A stretch of DNA of 64,000 bases from Candidatus Dietzia intestinipullorum (GTDB lineage: Bacteria > Actinomycetota > Actinomycetes > Mycobacteriales > Mycobacteriaceae): NCBI GenBank assembly GCA_019119635.1, contig DWWP01000025.1, forward strand, positions 1 to 64,000. The letters are read 5' to 3'. Below, piece by piece: positions 63,833 to 64,000 of this stretch (position 1 is its first letter; each line of letters opens with the position of its first letter). The notes beneath the pieces were generated by a model, which searched no databases, had not been told where the DNA came from, and saw only the letters and a program-made list of their open reading frames with translations. Position numbers and translations under genes: made by a program.

Positions 63833-64000
63833 TGGCCGATCACGATCCGCGGCTGGAGAAGATCGACTGCGACGCCGCCCGCCGCGACCTGTCGCTGTTG
63901 GTGGACCTGGAATGTGACGACGCGTGTCGGTCCCGGCTCGAGCACCACCTCGCCGGCTGTCCGACCTGCCGGGAGATGTTCCTCTCGGAGCGCCGGCTCA
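63832..64000 (+). CDS. rshA: Zinc-binding anti-sigma factor (partial, cut by window edge)
   Basis: The first 56 codons of a ZAS-family anti-sigma factor that holds SigH inactive until thiol oxidation releases zinc. The motif His39-x3-Cys43-x2-Cys46 (HLAGCPTC) is complete, and Cys13 is a further candidate. The gene follows sigH with a one-nucleotide overlap, the arrangement of sigH-rshA and sigR-rsrA. The C-terminal part is outside the window. Confidence 0.93.
   Translation, partial: MADHDPRLEKIDCDAARRDLSLLVDLECDDACRSRLEHHLAGCPTCREMFLSERRL

Overview
The window is 64 kb of very GC-rich DNA (about 70% G+C by eye) from an actinobacterium of the order Mycobacteriales. It is densely coded, uses many GTG and some TTG starts, and has many start/stop overlaps (GTGA, ATGA, TGATG). 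Several genes are markers of that order: mtrA-mtrB-lpqB, whiB2, fbiA-fbiB for coenzyme F420, accA3/accD5/accE for mycolic-acid precursors, sigH with an anti-sigma factor, wbbL and a LytR-CpsA-Psr protein. From memory, gene content and order follow M. tuberculosis from about Rv3319 (sdhB) to Rv3221A (rshA), with local losses and insertions. A genus such as Dietzia or Gordonia fits, but the sequence alone does not settle it. There is no phage, insertion sequence, CRISPR array, rRNA or tRNA that I can see.

Layout. 0-3 kb: a ferredoxin-reductase-like gene cut by the left edge, a divergent FabR/DesT-type TetR regulator, and a D,D-carboxypeptidase. 3-7 kb: the sdhCDAB operon on the minus strand. 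7-9 kb: cdd-deoA. 9-12 kb: a conserved hypothetical gene and a four-gene coupled cluster (EspC-like protein, NlpC/P60 hydrolase, two YbaB-like proteins). 12-17 kb: upp, pmmB, deoD, a gamma-glutamylcyclotransferase-like gene and lpdA. 17-21 kb: divergent glpK and glpD. 21-26 kb: accA3, maf, a cupin gene, accE and accD5. 26-30.5 kb: birA, a PH-domain membrane protein, purK, purE and an acyl-CoA dehydrogenase. 30.5-35 kb: a TIGR03089 gene, an LCP ligase gene, wbbL and a sugar-nucleotide pyrophosphorylase. 35-39 kb: fbiB/fbiA, whiB2 and a zincin-like gene. 39-46 kb: DUF3499, manB, a TobH-like gene, manA, ahcY and tmk. 46-55 kb: mtrA-mtrB-lpqB, comF, hpf and secA. 55-59 kb: a DUF6459-like gene, a small HAD gene, a wax-ester synthase/DGAT, a DUF6912-like gene and a ferredoxin reductase. 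59-64 kb: a small ORF, rsgA, aroA, a SRAP gene, ybaK, sigH and the start of its anti-sigma gene.

How the genes work together. The cell-envelope theme is strong. ManA, ManB/PmmB and the pyrophosphorylase supply sugar nucleotides; WbbL and the LCP protein build and attach arabinogalactan; AccA3/D5/E supply carboxylated acyl-CoA; MtrAB-LpqB controls cell-wall turnover; SecA exports. A second theme is nucleoside and base salvage (cdd, deoA, upp, deoD) next to central respiration (sdh, glpD, lpdA).

Unexplained structure lies mostly between genes. One GGTGGCGC-type repeat family occurs as two arrays 32 kb apart in opposite orientation. Several clean palindromes look like operators (upstream of sdh/cdd, the acyl-CoA dehydrogenase, whiB2, the ferredoxin reductase and a 67-codon ORF). 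Many start codons lie 6-8 nt after a TANNNT box, which implies leaderless mRNAs. The most unusual protein-coding unit is the EspC-like/NlpC-P60/YbaB-like cassette at 9.9-12.0 kb.
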